From assembly GCA_942493075.1 (NCBI GenBank), contig OW818681.1:4588001-4652000 (forward strand): a stretch of DNA of 64,000 bases, read 5' to 3'. Both the position numbers and the translations under genes were made by a program. Position 1 is the first letter of the stretch. Each line of letters opens with the position of its first letter. This DNA is from JBBQYD01 sp942493075. Its GTDB lineage: Bacteria; Verrucomicrobiota; Verrucomicrobiia; Limisphaerales; UBA8199. The notes under the pieces are model-generated. The model did no database searches. It was not told the DNA's origin and worked only from the letters and a program-made list of their open reading frames with translations. This document shows positions 44,551 to 54,900 of this stretch, in pieces.

Positions 44551-46671
44551 TTATTCAACTTCAATTCGGTAGAATCCCGAAGACCCGCTTACTCCGGCAA
44601 GAGCCGTTTCCGTATTCATCGGTGGAGTTGCCGCGATGTTGGACCGAATCACTTCAGTAAAACCTCCCGCCAGATCAGTGGATCTAAGAATCCGATAGGT
44701 CCTTCCACTCACGCTTGGCCAGGCTAAAATAATGCCGCCTGTATCGGTTGAAGACGAAGCCCTGACTCGCAAAGAGGATGACGCCTTGATTGGGTCGGTG
44801 CCCGCAGTCCACTCAGCCAGATCCGAAGCACCATCGCTGTCGGCGTCGTCCGTAGCACCGGCAGCCCCGAGCATCCGGCCGAAGTAACGCTGTTCCCACC
44901 AATCGGGGAGGTTATTCCGGTCGGTATCGACCAACCGCAGCAAAGTCAACCGGCCGCCTGTTCGCACCATGCCTTGAAGGCCGGCTACGGTGTCAACGTT
45001 CGTCAGAATACGTTGCACGCGCTGAACCGCAGTTTCCTCAGGGAAATTCATCGCTGCGAACGCGACAGCGCCAGCCACATGCGGGGCAGCCATCGAAGTT
45101 CCATTCATCAACGCGTAACTTTGGTCATCGACAAAGTTCACACTCACCGTGGCGCTTGCAGGAAGGGCGGCTTTTAACAAAAGTCCGTCATCCTGGGAGA
45201 TGGTTACGGCAGGTGGCCAGTTGTTTGCATACTGGAGCGTGCCTGAGAGGAGGCCGCTGGTGTTGTTAAAGATAATCACCGCAGCCGCGCCTGCTTTGGC
45301 GGCATTGGCCACTTTCTCCGAGAAATACAGGGAACCGCGGCTGATGAGTGCGATATTGCCGCGCACAGCCGCTGTAAAGTTTGTTGGAAAGCCAAACCCG
45401 CAATCGTAAAGAATCCCAGAAACACCCTGCTCGCCGGTCAACCCCGCGTAGGTCATCGGAGTTGCCGCATACGAACTGGCACCAACAGATACCAAACCGG
45501 AGATCACCGCTGGAATCGTCGAGAGGATGTTCACTCCCGGTGCCGCTATGTCAACCGTGCTTGCTCCGTAGTCGGAGAAAGATCCTAATGTGTCATCGGG
45601 CGCGCTCGCGGCGACGACGATCATGTTGGATAATCGGTAAGAGGATGGGTAATCCGGTGTCACGTCGTGGTCGATAGCACTGTTGCCGGCCGCAGCGCAA
45701 AATACAATTCCTGCGTTCCCGGCTGCCTGAATAGCCGCACGCTCCACGCTGTTTGAACCGCCCCCGCCGAATGAGGCATTAATAGCGACAACGTTAACCC
45801 CGCGACTCTTCATCATTGTGGCATACTGAATCGCTTCGATGATAACCGACGAGGCGAACGTATCCCCGTCCGTTGAAGACTTAAGTGCCATGATCCGTGC
45901 GAGAGGATTGACCCCCACAACTCCGACGCTGTTATTCGCAGCGGCGGCGATTGTTCCCGAAACGTGAGTGCCATGTTCGCCCGAATCAACCAGGTCAGGC
46001 GCGTCCAGGGCGAAATCATACCCATATAGGTCATCGATATAGCCATTGCCGTCGTCATCAGCCAGGTTGGCGGGAATCTCTCCGGGATTGATCCACAGGC
46101 TTGGTATAAGGTCAGGATGCGAGCAATCCACCCCTGAGTCGATCACCGCTACCACCGGCAAAGAAGCATTCGTTTGGGTCAACACCCAGGCAGAGGCAAA
46201 ATCGATATCCGCTCCGGTCACACCCGTGGTGGCGCCCACCCGCTGGCCGGTGTTTTCCAGGGCCCATTGGCTAGAGTAATAAGCATCGTTCAGAGGCGCC
46301 TTGGAAATCCAGCGAAGATAGTTCGGTTCCGCGGATTCCACATCCGGATCGGCCCTCAAATCGGCAATAATCTGGGACGTCGTCTTGTCAGAGGAGCGCA
46401 CCAACCCGATCTGCCGTTTGCGCAGGCGGGAGATCAGGTCAAATCGCTTAGCCATCGCGAGCGACTTTCCTTTCAGTTTTCGTTGAGCGGTGTCAGCGGT
46501 AGCCGATTCCTTGAAAGTCACAATCGCCTCACCTTCGACGTACCGGGTGTCAGCCCGAACAGCCACGGGGGCAACGATAAGACCAACAAAGAGACCAAGC
46601 GCCAGAACCGCTGCCCTTCTGAAACCAATTGCGAGAGAGGTCACGCTGCTGTTGATACCATCTTTTGTCAT
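44551..46671 (-). CDS. Secreted subtilisin-like serine peptidase (S8) with PA insert
   Basis: 706 residues. Signal peptide ends at about A40 (VAVRA). Residues about 41-120 are an inhibitor-like propeptide (YVEGEAIVTFKE). The catalytic triad is D178 (VIDSGVD), H233 (EHGTHVSGT) and S526 (NGTSMAAPHVAG). Between His and Ser sits a protease-associated domain insert (GNIALISRG..YFSEKVANAAKAGAAAVIIFNN). A calcium-binding 'DADSDGASDLAEW' repeat follows, and then a C-terminal beta module ending GFYRIEVE. The protein should be an active exported peptidase. Confidence 0.95.
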   Translation of the reverse strand: MTKDGINSSVTSLAIGFRRAAVLALGLFVGLIVAPVAVRADTRYVEGEAIVTFKESATADTAQRKLKGKSLAMAKRFDLISRLRKRQIGLVRSSDKTTSQIIADLRADPDVESAEPNYLRWISKAPLNDAYYSSQWALENTGQRVGATTGVTGADIDFASAWVLTQTNASLPVVAVIDSGVDCSHPDLIPSLWINPGEIPANLADDDGNGYIDDLYGYDFALDAPDLVDSGEHGTHVSGTIAAAANNSVGVVGVNPLARIMALKSSTDGDTFASSVIIEAIQYATMMKSRGVNVVAINASFGGGGSNSVERAAIQAAGNAGIVFCAAAGNSAIDHDVTPDYPSSYRLSNMIVVAASAPDDTLGSFSDYGASTVDIAAPGVNILSTIPAVISGLVSVGASSYAATPMTYAGLTGEQGVSGILYDCGFGFPTNFTAAVRGNIALISRGSLYFSEKVANAAKAGAAAVIIFNNTSGLLSGTLQYANNWPPAVTISQDDGLLLKAALPASATVSVNFVDDQSYALMNGTSMAAPHVAGAVAFAAMNFPEETAVQRVQRILTNVDTVAGLQGMVRTGGRLTLLRLVDTDRNNLPDWWEQRYFGRMLGAAGATDDADSDGASDLAEWTAGTDPIKASSSLRVRASSSTDTGGIILAWPSVSGRTYRILRSTDLAGGFTEVIRSNIAATPPMNTETALAGVSGSSGFYRIEVE

Positions 46672-47008
46672 ATTTCACTTATCTCTAAACGAATCTTCGC
46701 TAAGAAATCATTAAGCACACCCTTGCCTGCCCGGGTGGCTCCAGTACGCAAAAGACCCGCATTCCTCCAACTTGGCAATTTAATAAAACCGACTTGGCGG
46801 CAAGTCTCCAATCGGAGAAGCCCAAGCACCCCTTTTTTGCTCAATCCACACTGCAAAACCAGCAACCTTAACGCAAGCTCTGAATCGAGAGCGGAAATCA
46901 AAACATCGGCGTGATTACAAATTGAGGGGGCAACCCCTTAAACCTGACGCGAGAACCGTTCCACGAGAAGCTTGATATCTGCCCGGCTCCGATCCGATAC
47001 TCTGGCGC
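46672..47008. other. 337-bp divergent intergenic region
   Basis: Between the subtilase (minus) and the propeller protein (plus). No promoter or repeat stands out; several short open frames are without signal. Confidence 0.35.
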
Positions 47009-48250
47009 ATGTTTTTGAGAACTCTTCTTGGCGTTTCGCTGCTCGTCGCTGTCCCGCACATCTGCCAAAGCGAGAACTGGCCGGCATGGCGCGGCCCTCT
47101 TGGGGACGGGACCTCTCATGAAACCAATATCCCAACTCAGTGGAGCGCCACAAACCACATTGCCTGGAAGGTACCAGTGCCCGGAGCGGGCCATTCCTCC
47201 CCGATTATTTGGGGTGACCGACTCTTCCTGACTACCTCCATCAAAAGCACCGAAGAGCGCTGCTTGCTCTGCTATGACAAGGGAACCGGCAAATTGCTCT
47301 GGCAGCAGACCGTGCTGAAATCGCCCCTGGAAGGCAAGAATTCCGAGAACAGTTTTGCGTCATCAACCGGAGCTGCAGACGGCGAGAAGGTCTATGTGAC
47401 GTTCCTCGATGGTAAAGACGTGGTGGTTGCGGCATACGACTTTTCGGGTAAACAGCTTTGGCTGGTGCGCCCAGGCCAGTTCTACAGCCAGCATGGATTT
47501 AGTCACAACCCGACTCTGTTTGAAGATAAGGTGATCATCGTCTGTGACAGCAAGGGTGAGAACTTCATTGGCGCCGTTTCACGAAAAGATGGGAGCACGC
47601 TGTGGAAAGTTCAGCGAGAGAAGCCCTCCCAGAGTTACAGCCCGCCTTTGATCCGTGAGATGGCAGGACGCATGCAAATGGTCGTCCCAGGAAATGAGGC
47701 CGTCACCAGCCTCGACCCAAGGACCGGCAAGACTCTCTGGGTGGTGAACGACCAGTCCTCGGATGCGGTGATCAGCCCTGTTTTCAACCAGGCGGCAGGA
47801 TTGGTGCTCACGAGCAGCAGTTGGCCCAAGCGCGTGCTGCTGGCGATCAACCCAGACGGCGAGGGCGACGTGACCACCAACAAAGTCGTGTGGAGTTCCA
47901 CCGAGGGCGCTCCCTATGTCCCCTCCCCCATCAGCGTGGGCGACTATTTCTTTACGGCCGGTTTTGCGACAAAGGAAGGTTTCTGTTATGAGGCCAAAAC
48001 CGGAAAGATTCTCTGGCATGAGAAGATGGGAGTGCACCACGCTTCACCGGTCTCGGCACAAGGCTTGGTTTACTTCCTAAACGATGACGGTGTCGCGCAC
48101 GTGGTAAAAGCCGGACCGGTTTATGAATTGGTGGCACGGAATGAACTTGGCGAGAAGACCTATGCCTCCCCGGCAATCAGTGAGGGCCAGATCTTCCTGC
48201 GCGGGTTCGACAATCTGTACGCGATTGGCATCAAGGCAACGAAGAAATAA
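47009..48250 (+). CDS. Secreted PQQ-type beta-propeller (BamB-like) protein
   Basis: 413 residues. Signal peptide MFLRTLLGVSLLVAVPHICQS. The mature protein opens WPAWRGP.GDGTS, the standard entry of planctomycete/verrucomicrobial PQQ-binding-like propellers. It continues with repeated blades: CYDKGTGKLLWQQ, DFSGKQLW, SRKDGSTLWK, LDPRTGKTLWV, YEAKTGKILWHE. Structurally it is related to BamB and quinoprotein dehydrogenases, but the catalytic PQQ residues of dehydrogenases are not visible, so a scaffold or sensor role is more likely. Confidence 0.88.
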   Translation: MFLRTLLGVSLLVAVPHICQSENWPAWRGPLGDGTSHETNIPTQWSATNHIAWKVPVPGAGHSSPIIWGDRLFLTTSIKSTEERCLLCYDKGTGKLLWQQTVLKSPLEGKNSENSFASSTGAADGEKVYVTFLDGKDVVVAAYDFSGKQLWLVRPGQFYSQHGFSHNPTLFEDKVIIVCDSKGENFIGAVSRKDGSTLWKVQREKPSQSYSPPLIREMAGRMQMVVPGNEAVTSLDPRTGKTLWVVNDQSSDAVISPVFNQAAGLVLTSSSWPKRVLLAINPDGEGDVTTNKVVWSSTEGAPYVPSPISVGDYFFTAGFATKEGFCYEAKTGKILWHEKMGVHHASPVSAQGLVYFLNDDGVAHVVKAGPVYELVARNELGEKTYASPAISEGQIFLRGFDNLYAIGIKATKK

Positions 48251-48642
48251 GTCTCCCGGTTCCTTCGTGATAGCAACCCAGAGGGACCTTGGACGTCGTC
48301 TAAGTCGTCTGCGGAGGATTCGGCAACTCATCCGCAGATGACGCGCTCCTTATCCCCGCGGGATACATGATAAAAGCCCCATGTTTTAATTTAACATGGG
48401 GTGGTAGTGTTGTCCGACGACCAAGTTCCGAAGGAACGGCTGACTCTGGCCATTCTGTTTCTGGCGAAAAGGTCTTGTCGCCGCGCTGCATGATCCTTCA
48501 TCCTGCGAATGTAAATCATGAAATCCCTTGTGCTATGGCTTATGCGCGTTGCTGCCGTCCTGGTGCTGGGAATCGCTCTTTTCGCTGGAGGCCTCCATCG
48601 CGTTGCCCCTTGTGCCTTAGGGCTCAATCGACATTTTTCTGC
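48251..48642. other. 392-bp convergent intergenic region with a hairpin
   Basis: Between the propeller gene (plus) and ada (minus). A perfect 9-bp hairpin (48377-48401) lies inside. A short plus-strand open frame (48518-48721) begins with a hydrophobic stretch but overlaps ada and has no ribosome site. Confidence 0.4.
48377..48401. repeat. Perfect 9-bp hairpin (CCCCATGTT/AACATGGGG)
   Basis: Arms 48377-48385 and 48393-48401 with a 7-nt A/T-rich loop, about 126 bp after the propeller stop. It lacks a T-run, so terminator function is uncertain. Confidence 0.4.
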
Positions 48643-49722
48643 TCAACAGCCTTCTGCTTTCAGTAGTTGGGCTTTCCGCGCAGTCCCCCAACGATATCCA
48701 GATAGCGAACCGTCCCTATGAACCACCCTGTGGCATGGAATGGCGAGGGCGATCCGGTTCGATGCGCAGGCACTTGCCACGGCACGCGCGGCACTCGGAG
48801 CGCCGATCGCCCGGGCAATCTCAGTATAACTGCGGGTTTCTCCGCAAGGTATCTGACGAAGCGCCTCCCAGACTCTCTGCTGGAACAGGCTTCCTTGCAC
48901 ATCAAGCGGGAGGTCAAAAGCTGCTTGTGGATTGTCGGTGCAGGCGACGACGCGCATCAGCGTCTTGTTGAAGTCCGGTCCGGCAGGCTTCAATTCCGCC
49001 TTCGGAAACATCTCGCGCAATCGCTCTGGCAACACTTGATGGTCATCGCCAAAAAGAATCGCGCAGATCCCCTTGGACGTGGAGGCCGCCAGCACCGTGC
49101 CCAGGGAGCAAGAAGTGACTCCGTAGCGAATGCACTGCCCTGCCCCGCCCTTCCGGTATTCCGAAGGTCTCATTCCCATAACACGAGAGTCTTTCCGATA
49201 AAAACCACTGGCTGCGTTGTATCCTGCTTCATAGATCGCGTTGGTCACTGTCCCACCTTTGACGAGCCGCTGGCGCACCCGTTCAATCCGGCGAGCGGCA
49301 GCATAGGCCTTCGGAGTGCTCCCTGTGATTTCCTTGAAAATCCGATGAAAGTGAAACCGGCTCATGGATGCCTGACCCGCCAATTCCGCTAACGTCACCG
49401 ACCGGTCAGCAGTGTCCAGGAACTGGCAAGCCTCAGCAATTTTGCGTCGATGCAGTGCCTGCAGATCCTCTCCATCTGGCGCACAACGTTTGCAGGGGCG
49501 AAAACCAGCCGCTTCAGCAGCTTTGGGAGTGTCAAAGAAACGCACGTTTTCCCGTTGAGGCAAACGAGACGGACAGGAAGGACGGCAATAAATCCGGGTG
49601 CTGCGCACTGCATAATAGAATTGGCCATCTGCCGAACTGTCGTTGAACTGCACCGCACGCCACCGTTCCTCGTCCCCCGAGTAACTGGCAGCGTTGTTGG
49701 ATCTGTCTATCGCCTGCTTCAT
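48643..49722 (-). CDS. ada: Ada: bifunctional methyl-DNA repair methyltransferase and transcription activator
   Basis: 359 residues. The N-terminal Zn domain has C46, C50, C77 and C80 (IYCRPSC...CKRC); in E. coli Ada the first of these accepts methyl groups from phosphotriesters. An AraC-type DNA-binding domain follows (FHFHRIFKEITGSTPKAY). The C-terminal O6-methylguanine-DNA methyltransferase domain carries the acceptor Cys330 in IPCHRV. All activities appear intact. It would be self-activated by methylation damage. It stands alone, convergent with the region after the propeller gene. Confidence 0.96.
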   Translation of the reverse strand: MKQAIDRSNNAASYSGDEERWRAVQFNDSSADGQFYYAVRSTRIYCRPSCPSRLPQRENVRFFDTPKAAEAAGFRPCKRCAPDGEDLQALHRRKIAEACQFLDTADRSVTLAELAGQASMSRFHFHRIFKEITGSTPKAYAAARRIERVRQRLVKGGTVTNAIYEAGYNAASGFYRKDSRVMGMRPSEYRKGGAGQCIRYGVTSCSLGTVLAASTSKGICAILFGDDHQVLPERLREMFPKAELKPAGPDFNKTLMRVVACTDNPQAAFDLPLDVQGSLFQQRVWEALRQIPCGETRSYTEIARAIGAPSAARAVASACASNRIALAIPCHRVVHRDGSLSGYRWGTARKAQLLKAEGC

Positions 49723-49810
49723 TCTGGCTCAACCTACACGCTCGCGACCGAGAAAAAACTCCGATTCTTGCTTTCTAATTCGAGAGGTTTTCGACGCTGA
49801 AACCGTTGTT

Positions 49811-50509
49811 CTACTTTTCCGCGTAGTTGATCGTCATTACGCTGCCCAGGAAGTTGATGATTCGGACGTTCTTGAGGCCCAGGTTCCGCATTTCTCCTGC
49901 GACTCCGTGCTGTGCGGGGTAGTGATTCAGAGATTCCAGAATATAGGCGTATGCACCCGATTGGCCGCAGAAAATCTTGCCCAGCACAGGAACGAACAGT
50001 CGCAGATACGTGAAATACACACTCCGCCAAATCCGGTTATCAGGTTTGCCGAAGTCCAGGACCAGGATGCGCCCGCCTGGACGCGTCACCCTCACCAGTT
50101 CGGCCAAGCCCTGCTGCCAGCTAGCCAGATTTCGCAGCCCGTACCCCATCGTAACGATCTGAAAAGTCTGGTCGGGAAACGGCAACGCCATGGCATCCCC
50201 CTGTAGGAAGGTGACTTTCGGAAAGCGTTGCCGGCCCACCGCCAGCATTTCCGGGCTGAAATCGAGGCCAGTTACCTCCGCCCCAGTCCGAGCCAACCGC
50301 GACGCGATATCGCCTGTGCCACAGCAAACATCCAATGCCCGGAGCCCAAGCGCAGCGCCACTTTTCCGGACCATGGCATTCTTCCAATGGCGATGGAGTC
50401 CGAAGCTCTGCAGGTCATTGATCAGGTCGTAGCGATGGGCAATGCGGGCGAACAGCGCATTCACCTTGGCCGCCCGCTGCTCCCCGGGATCATAAAACTC
50501 GTTAGGCAT
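49811..50509 (-). CDS. ubiE: Demethylmenaquinone/ubiquinone methyltransferase
   Basis: 232 residues. The N-terminal ARIAHRYDLINDLQSFGLHRHWK and SAM motif DVCCGTGDIA, followed by GLDFSPEML and MGYGLRN and the C-terminal GMVAIH-like segment (GSVMTINYAEK), identify the UbiE/MenG family. It methylates the quinone ring at a late step, menaquinone being the likely target in this phylum. It is 88 bp upstream of ada on the same strand; no other quinone gene is present. Confidence 0.93.
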   Translation of the reverse strand: MPNEFYDPGEQRAAKVNALFARIAHRYDLINDLQSFGLHRHWKNAMVRKSGAALGLRALDVCCGTGDIASRLARTGAEVTGLDFSPEMLAVGRQRFPKVTFLQGDAMALPFPDQTFQIVTMGYGLRNLASWQQGLAELVRVTRPGGRILVLDFGKPDNRIWRSVYFTYLRLFVPVLGKIFCGQSGAYAYILESLNHYPAQHGVAGEMRNLGLKNVRIINFLGSVMTINYAEK

Positions 50510-50613
50510 TTCCGCTCAAATGCTCCGGCGAGGATGCTTAATCAAATCCCACCTTACGCATTCATCCATGCTGCGGAAACTTGTGCCCTTTCTCAACAGC
50601 AATGTCTCTCTGT

Positions 50614-53600
50614 CTATTGCTGCAAACGATAGAACTTCGGTCCGGCTGAAGCTGGCTTCACGATGTAAACGTCGCCCTGCAACTGTGCGGTTTCCGAGGC
50701 CGGTAGCCAGTTGGCACCCGAGCCTAAGAAAGGTGTCGAGTATAGTCCAAACCCAGTCGCTGAAGCGGGCCAGCTTATTACCACTTCCCCAGCGACGACG
50801 CGGATGGCCATTGTAGGAGCCCCACCAGGTGCTTCAAATGCTCGCAATTCCCCTATGGTTACAAAGGATGGAAAACCGATGATATCCCCCTGAACCCCGC
50901 CCACAGCCCAGCCGTAACCCGTGCGCAAGGCTGGCGGAACGCCGGATAGATCAAATGCGATCGGAGTGTTCGGTGGAACGGAATCTCCCGGCGCATCTAC
51001 AGCGGAATCAAACCGGCTCTGGCTGATCAATGCCGCGGGAATCTCCACCCAGCGTGGATCGCTCTCGGGCAGCGTGTTGTCCGTGTTAACGGGTTCCTTG
51101 AGGATGAAGATCCTCGGGAGTTCAGACCAACTGCCCCCGTCATTGAATTGATGGGACAGGTCAACTTTGATCAGATTGAACGTCTTCCTGTCCGCGTAGC
51201 GGGCTCCCACGAAGTCTGTCTCGTCGCGTCCGAACGTTGTCCAGAAGTCCGAGAGGTCATGCGCGAGAATCCCGTTTGTTGAGACCGTCAGGGCAGCTTC
51301 ACGGCCTTGCTGATAAGTGCTGGCAACCACACCAATGACTGGCCAGGCTGGAGACTGCACCGGCACTGTTTGGGTTACCATCGTGTGCCCGAACAAGTCT
51401 TGCACGTTTTTTATCTGAATGGTCAGGTTTGCCACAGTCCGATTCCCGGTGATCTCGATCCGAGCCCGGGTGCCATATGCATCCTGCATAATACCGCCGA
51501 TTGTCAGGCTGGGGTCATTCAGCAGGTAGTTCGCAGGATCTGCCGCGGTCGCCGTCACAGCTTGGTTGAACCAAACATCAATCGCGGTGTCGAGGGTGGC
51601 TGCGAGGACTACAGGAGCAGTGGTCGAACTGATGCTCAAAACAGCCACCTGGCTTGTGAGTGATCCGGAAGGATTCGTCACGATAACCTGGAACTCCGCT
51701 CCATTATCACCGGCTGTTGCAGGTGAGAGACCATAGCTGGACGCGGTCGCATCCGGGATATCTGCCCCCCCGCGCTGCCACTGGTAAGTCATTGGACGTG
51801 TGCCGGCAGCTTCAACCTTGAATATGGCCTGGTTTCCGTCAATCACGGTCTGGCTCTGCGGCTCCTGGGCAATGGTCAGGCGATTCGTCCCGGTCACGAA
51901 TCCAAAGGCCGTCAGCTCACTGATGGACAGGAACCGCACGGTGTTGTCTCCGGATACGCCGCCTACCGCCCAACCGTATGCCGTCCTGTCTTCTGCACTG
52001 AGCTTCGACAGATCGAAAACGATTGGGGTGTTTGGTGATGGATTCACATCCCCTGCGGTGTTGAACCGGCTCCCGCTCACTAGCTGCGCTGGCACCAGCA
52101 CCCATGAAGGGTGCGTTTCTGGCCGCGTGGTGTCTGTATCATAGTAGCCCTTTAACAGGTACACGTTCGGCAGGCTCGCCCAACTGCCGCCATCACTGAA
52201 CTGCTGCCCGAGATCAACCTTGATAGCGTTGATTTCACGCGCTTCCTGATAAAGTAACCCTACAAAGTGAGTGAGCCCTGTGTTTCCATCAAAGGTATCA
52301 AACCCCGTCGTCGCATTGTCCCCATTGTTCACATTCCCGTCCGTGGCGCGATTGAAGGCGTCGGTTCGAGCCCTATGATACTCATTAGACACGATCTTCG
52401 CCGGGCTCAGCCTTCCATGGACAGCCGTGTGATTCGTTGATTTGTTACCAGCCGAATCGGCAACGCCAGCAATAGTTAACACAGCATCAGCCGGAACAAT
52501 TTCCGAAGCCAAAAGCCTTACACCTAAGTGATAGCCTCCAGCCGTAATGTTATCCGAGATGAATGCGGCCTCGGTGATCGTAATGCCGGCACTGCTCAAC
52601 GTGAAGTTCGTGACAGCCGTCGCTGAGGGCGCCGACACTGGCTCGTCAAACCACACATTGATCGTGCGCCCTGCTGCCGTTGCAGCTACCGGCTTTGGCG
52701 GTATCACATCGGCGTTGTTGGCGATTGTCACCGTGGCGGTACTCTCATCACCGACAGCATAGTCCGCACTTCCGCTCACGCGAAGCGTCGCCGTGCGGAA
52801 CGCATCGGTAAACGAACCGGCTATGGGCGCTATCTGGACCTCTGCCGATGCCGCGTTTGAAGAAATGGTCAAAGTTCCGGGAAGGTTTGTGTAGTGCGTA
52901 CCGTTGATGGCCGTTCCTTCCATTATATACTGCACAGCAAGATCTGTTGCTGAAGCTGGACTCCTCGTCACTGTGATTATTCCAGGAGGTGTATTCTCAA
53001 GGGCTGTGCCAGCCACAGTGGCAGCGGCTGTGACTACAATTGCTGGACCGTCGTCGGCCCCCGAACCCGCCGCCAGTGCTCCAACAGCCGACGCGCTTAG
53101 GGCGCGGTTGTAAATGCGCACGTCGTCCATAAAGCCCGCGTAGTAGCTATCCATTGTGAAGTTGCTTCGCCCGAGACGGCAGTTCACGCGGTTCACATTT
53201 GGCGGAACCGTTGAGGCGCCGGTTGCGACTGGCTCGCCATTGAAGTAAATCGTGGTCGCGCCGGATGGGTCCATGGTGACAGCAAGGTGCTGCCACTGAT
53301 TGATCGTAAGCAGGTCACGGCTGCTGATCTGAGGTCCCCCCGCCGTACCGTTCATTGCCTGAAAGCAGATTTTTTCTGTCTGTGCCTGGCGGGCGAAGAG
53401 AATGTTGTTGTCCGCCATCATGCCATTGGCCAACTCAACAAACCGTGCCCAACCGACTCCGATCACTGGTTGGGGTTTCACCCACAACGCAAATGTCAGG
53501 CCCCCGGCAAAATCAGCGTAACCGTCCTGAAGTTCAACGTAATCATCCAGTCCATCGAATCGCAGAGACTTCAGGATTTTGCCAGCGTTCCCAGGGGCGG

Positions 53601-54900
53601 CGCCAGCTTCGAGACTGCCGTGCAGGCTGTTCACTGAAGCATCGTTTACTGTGGTTCCTGAAAACTCATCGAGCTTGAGCCACGTCAGCAGATCCGTTTC
53701 CACCACGCGCATGCTTCCTGGGCTGATGGTGTTTGGAGCGGAAGCCGTGTCTTGCACATTGTTCACGGTCAAGTCGTATGCAGTGTTTGCTGCTAGACCA
53801 GATGTCTTCACGACAACTGTGTTCGGTCGAGATCCCATTTCGGCGCTCACGCTCGTCAGCCCGCCGCTGAAGGTGTAGTTCACAGCATTGGTTGCCGTGG
53901 TTGGGCTCACGGCCTCCGAGAACACCACTGCAACTGATCCAACTGCATCACCAAGAGCAAGAGCGTCGTCGATTACTGGCGGCGTGACGTCCTGGCTCAC
54001 AACGAGAACAGTGGAGGCGCTCGCCTGTCCAAGGCTGTTAGTGACCGTGACGCTGTAGGTGACGTTGTTCTCGGACATCTTCACCGCAGGAATCCGGTAC
54101 GAAAGAAAGTTCGCACCCCGGATAAGCACGGAATTCCGTGACCACTGCACATGGGCAGGCTGGCTGGCTTCCACGGAGACCACCATGTCCACGGCCTCGC
54201 CTTCTACCACGCTCGTGGTGGCTTGAAGGGCTGGGACCAACTCGCCCAGATAATCGTTCAGAATAGCCGGAGCCTTTTCCAACGCAGGGTATGCTGCGCT
54301 GGCCGTGTCCACCGGGAAGGGCCAAAGGTGGCGATAATTGACGGGGTCCTGCTGGGTGCCATCAGGCAATTGCCACATAACCTCCACGTGATCGCCGCCA
54401 AAGTCCTCTTTTTGGCGGGCCTCGAAGTAGTATTTCTGACCGGTCGTTAGAATGATCGGGGCAGATTTCTGTGCAGGTTTGAGATTGTACTGGCCGATTT
54501 CCAGGTAGTTAATGTTTTCCGCGATCTTGACTATACCGGCTGGATCATGACTGGTGCTCAGCCACAGTTCGGCATCGTCATCACCCGCGATCCAGAACGT
54601 GTACGGACCCGTCTGTGGAGCGTCGATGAACCCGCGTATCCAGGTTCCTGAAGAATCCGGAAGAACGTGAGCGGGTGATTTGAGGCCATCCAACAATACA
54701 GTACCAAAATCCGGTGAAGCCGGGAAGTTGGGGGCGTTCGTGAGAGTGCTTACGGCTGCTCCTGTAGGAAGCCCGGTGTAGCTCAGACGCAGTATGGGAC
54801 CAGCATTTATGGAGCTCGCTGCCAGAAGCAGGGCCGCAGACAATAGAGTGGGAGTGAGGTGACGAGGTCGGGATACCTTTGTTGACGTGAGGTTTTTCAT
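50614..54900 (-). CDS. Large secreted multidomain protein (PA14, Ig, LamG, Calx-beta)
   Basis: 1,428 residues from the ATG at 54900, preceded by AGAGGAAAACT. Signal peptide ends about A33. In order: a PA14/GLEYA-like domain (about 35-190; DDDAELWLS, YYFEARQKE), an Ig-like or bacterial Ig segment, a LamG/concanavalin-type domain (LDDYVELQDGYADFAGGLTFALWVKP), a Calx-beta-like repeat (AINGTHYTNLPGTLTISSN), and two halves each with a conserved 'DLGQQFSDGGSWASLPNVYLLKGYYDTDT'-type unit of about 150 residues. It ends in KFYRLQQ. Carbohydrate binding at the surface is likely. No catalytic domain was found. Confidence 0.82.
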   Translation of the reverse strand: MKNLTSTKVSRPRHLTPTLLSAALLLAASSINAGPILRLSYTGLPTGAAVSTLTNAPNFPASPDFGTVLLDGLKSPAHVLPDSSGTWIRGFIDAPQTGPYTFWIAGDDDAELWLSTSHDPAGIVKIAENINYLEIGQYNLKPAQKSAPIILTTGQKYYFEARQKEDFGGDHVEVMWQLPDGTQQDPVNYRHLWPFPVDTASAAYPALEKAPAILNDYLGELVPALQATTSVVEGEAVDMVVSVEASQPAHVQWSRNSVLIRGANFLSYRIPAVKMSENNVTYSVTVTNSLGQASASTVLVVSQDVTPPVIDDALALGDAVGSVAVVFSEAVSPTTATNAVNYTFSGGLTSVSAEMGSRPNTVVVKTSGLAANTAYDLTVNNVQDTASAPNTISPGSMRVVETDLLTWLKLDEFSGTTVNDASVNSLHGSLEAGAAPGNAGKILKSLRFDGLDDYVELQDGYADFAGGLTFALWVKPQPVIGVGWARFVELANGMMADNNILFARQAQTEKICFQAMNGTAGGPQISSRDLLTINQWQHLAVTMDPSGATTIYFNGEPVATGASTVPPNVNRVNCRLGRSNFTMDSYYAGFMDDVRIYNRALSASAVGALAAGSGADDGPAIVVTAAATVAGTALENTPPGIITVTRSPASATDLAVQYIMEGTAINGTHYTNLPGTLTISSNAASAEVQIAPIAGSFTDAFRTATLRVSGSADYAVGDESTATVTIANNADVIPPKPVAATAAGRTINVWFDEPVSAPSATAVTNFTLSSAGITITEAAFISDNITAGGYHLGVRLLASEIVPADAVLTIAGVADSAGNKSTNHTAVHGRLSPAKIVSNEYHRARTDAFNRATDGNVNNGDNATTGFDTFDGNTGLTHFVGLLYQEAREINAIKVDLGQQFSDGGSWASLPNVYLLKGYYDTDTTRPETHPSWVLVPAQLVSGSRFNTAGDVNPSPNTPIVFDLSKLSAEDRTAYGWAVGGVSGDNTVRFLSISELTAFGFVTGTNRLTIAQEPQSQTVIDGNQAIFKVEAAGTRPMTYQWQRGGADIPDATASSYGLSPATAGDNGAEFQVIVTNPSGSLTSQVAVLSISSTTAPVVLAATLDTAIDVWFNQAVTATAADPANYLLNDPSLTIGGIMQDAYGTRARIEITGNRTVANLTIQIKNVQDLFGHTMVTQTVPVQSPAWPVIGVVASTYQQGREAALTVSTNGILAHDLSDFWTTFGRDETDFVGARYADRKTFNLIKVDLSHQFNDGGSWSELPRIFILKEPVNTDNTLPESDPRWVEIPAALISQSRFDSAVDAPGDSVPPNTPIAFDLSGVPPALRTGYGWAVGGVQGDIIGFPSFVTIGELRAFEAPGGAPTMAIRVVAGEVVISWPASATGFGLYSTPFLGSGANWLPASETAQLQGDVYIVKPASAGPKFYRLQQ

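Noticed and set aside
48518..48721. Short plus-strand open frame with hydrophobic N-terminus (MKSLVLWLMRVAAVL...)
   Set aside because: It overlaps the 3' end of ada by 79 bp, lacks a ribosome site, and its second half is low-complexity in kind; a chance frame is more likely.
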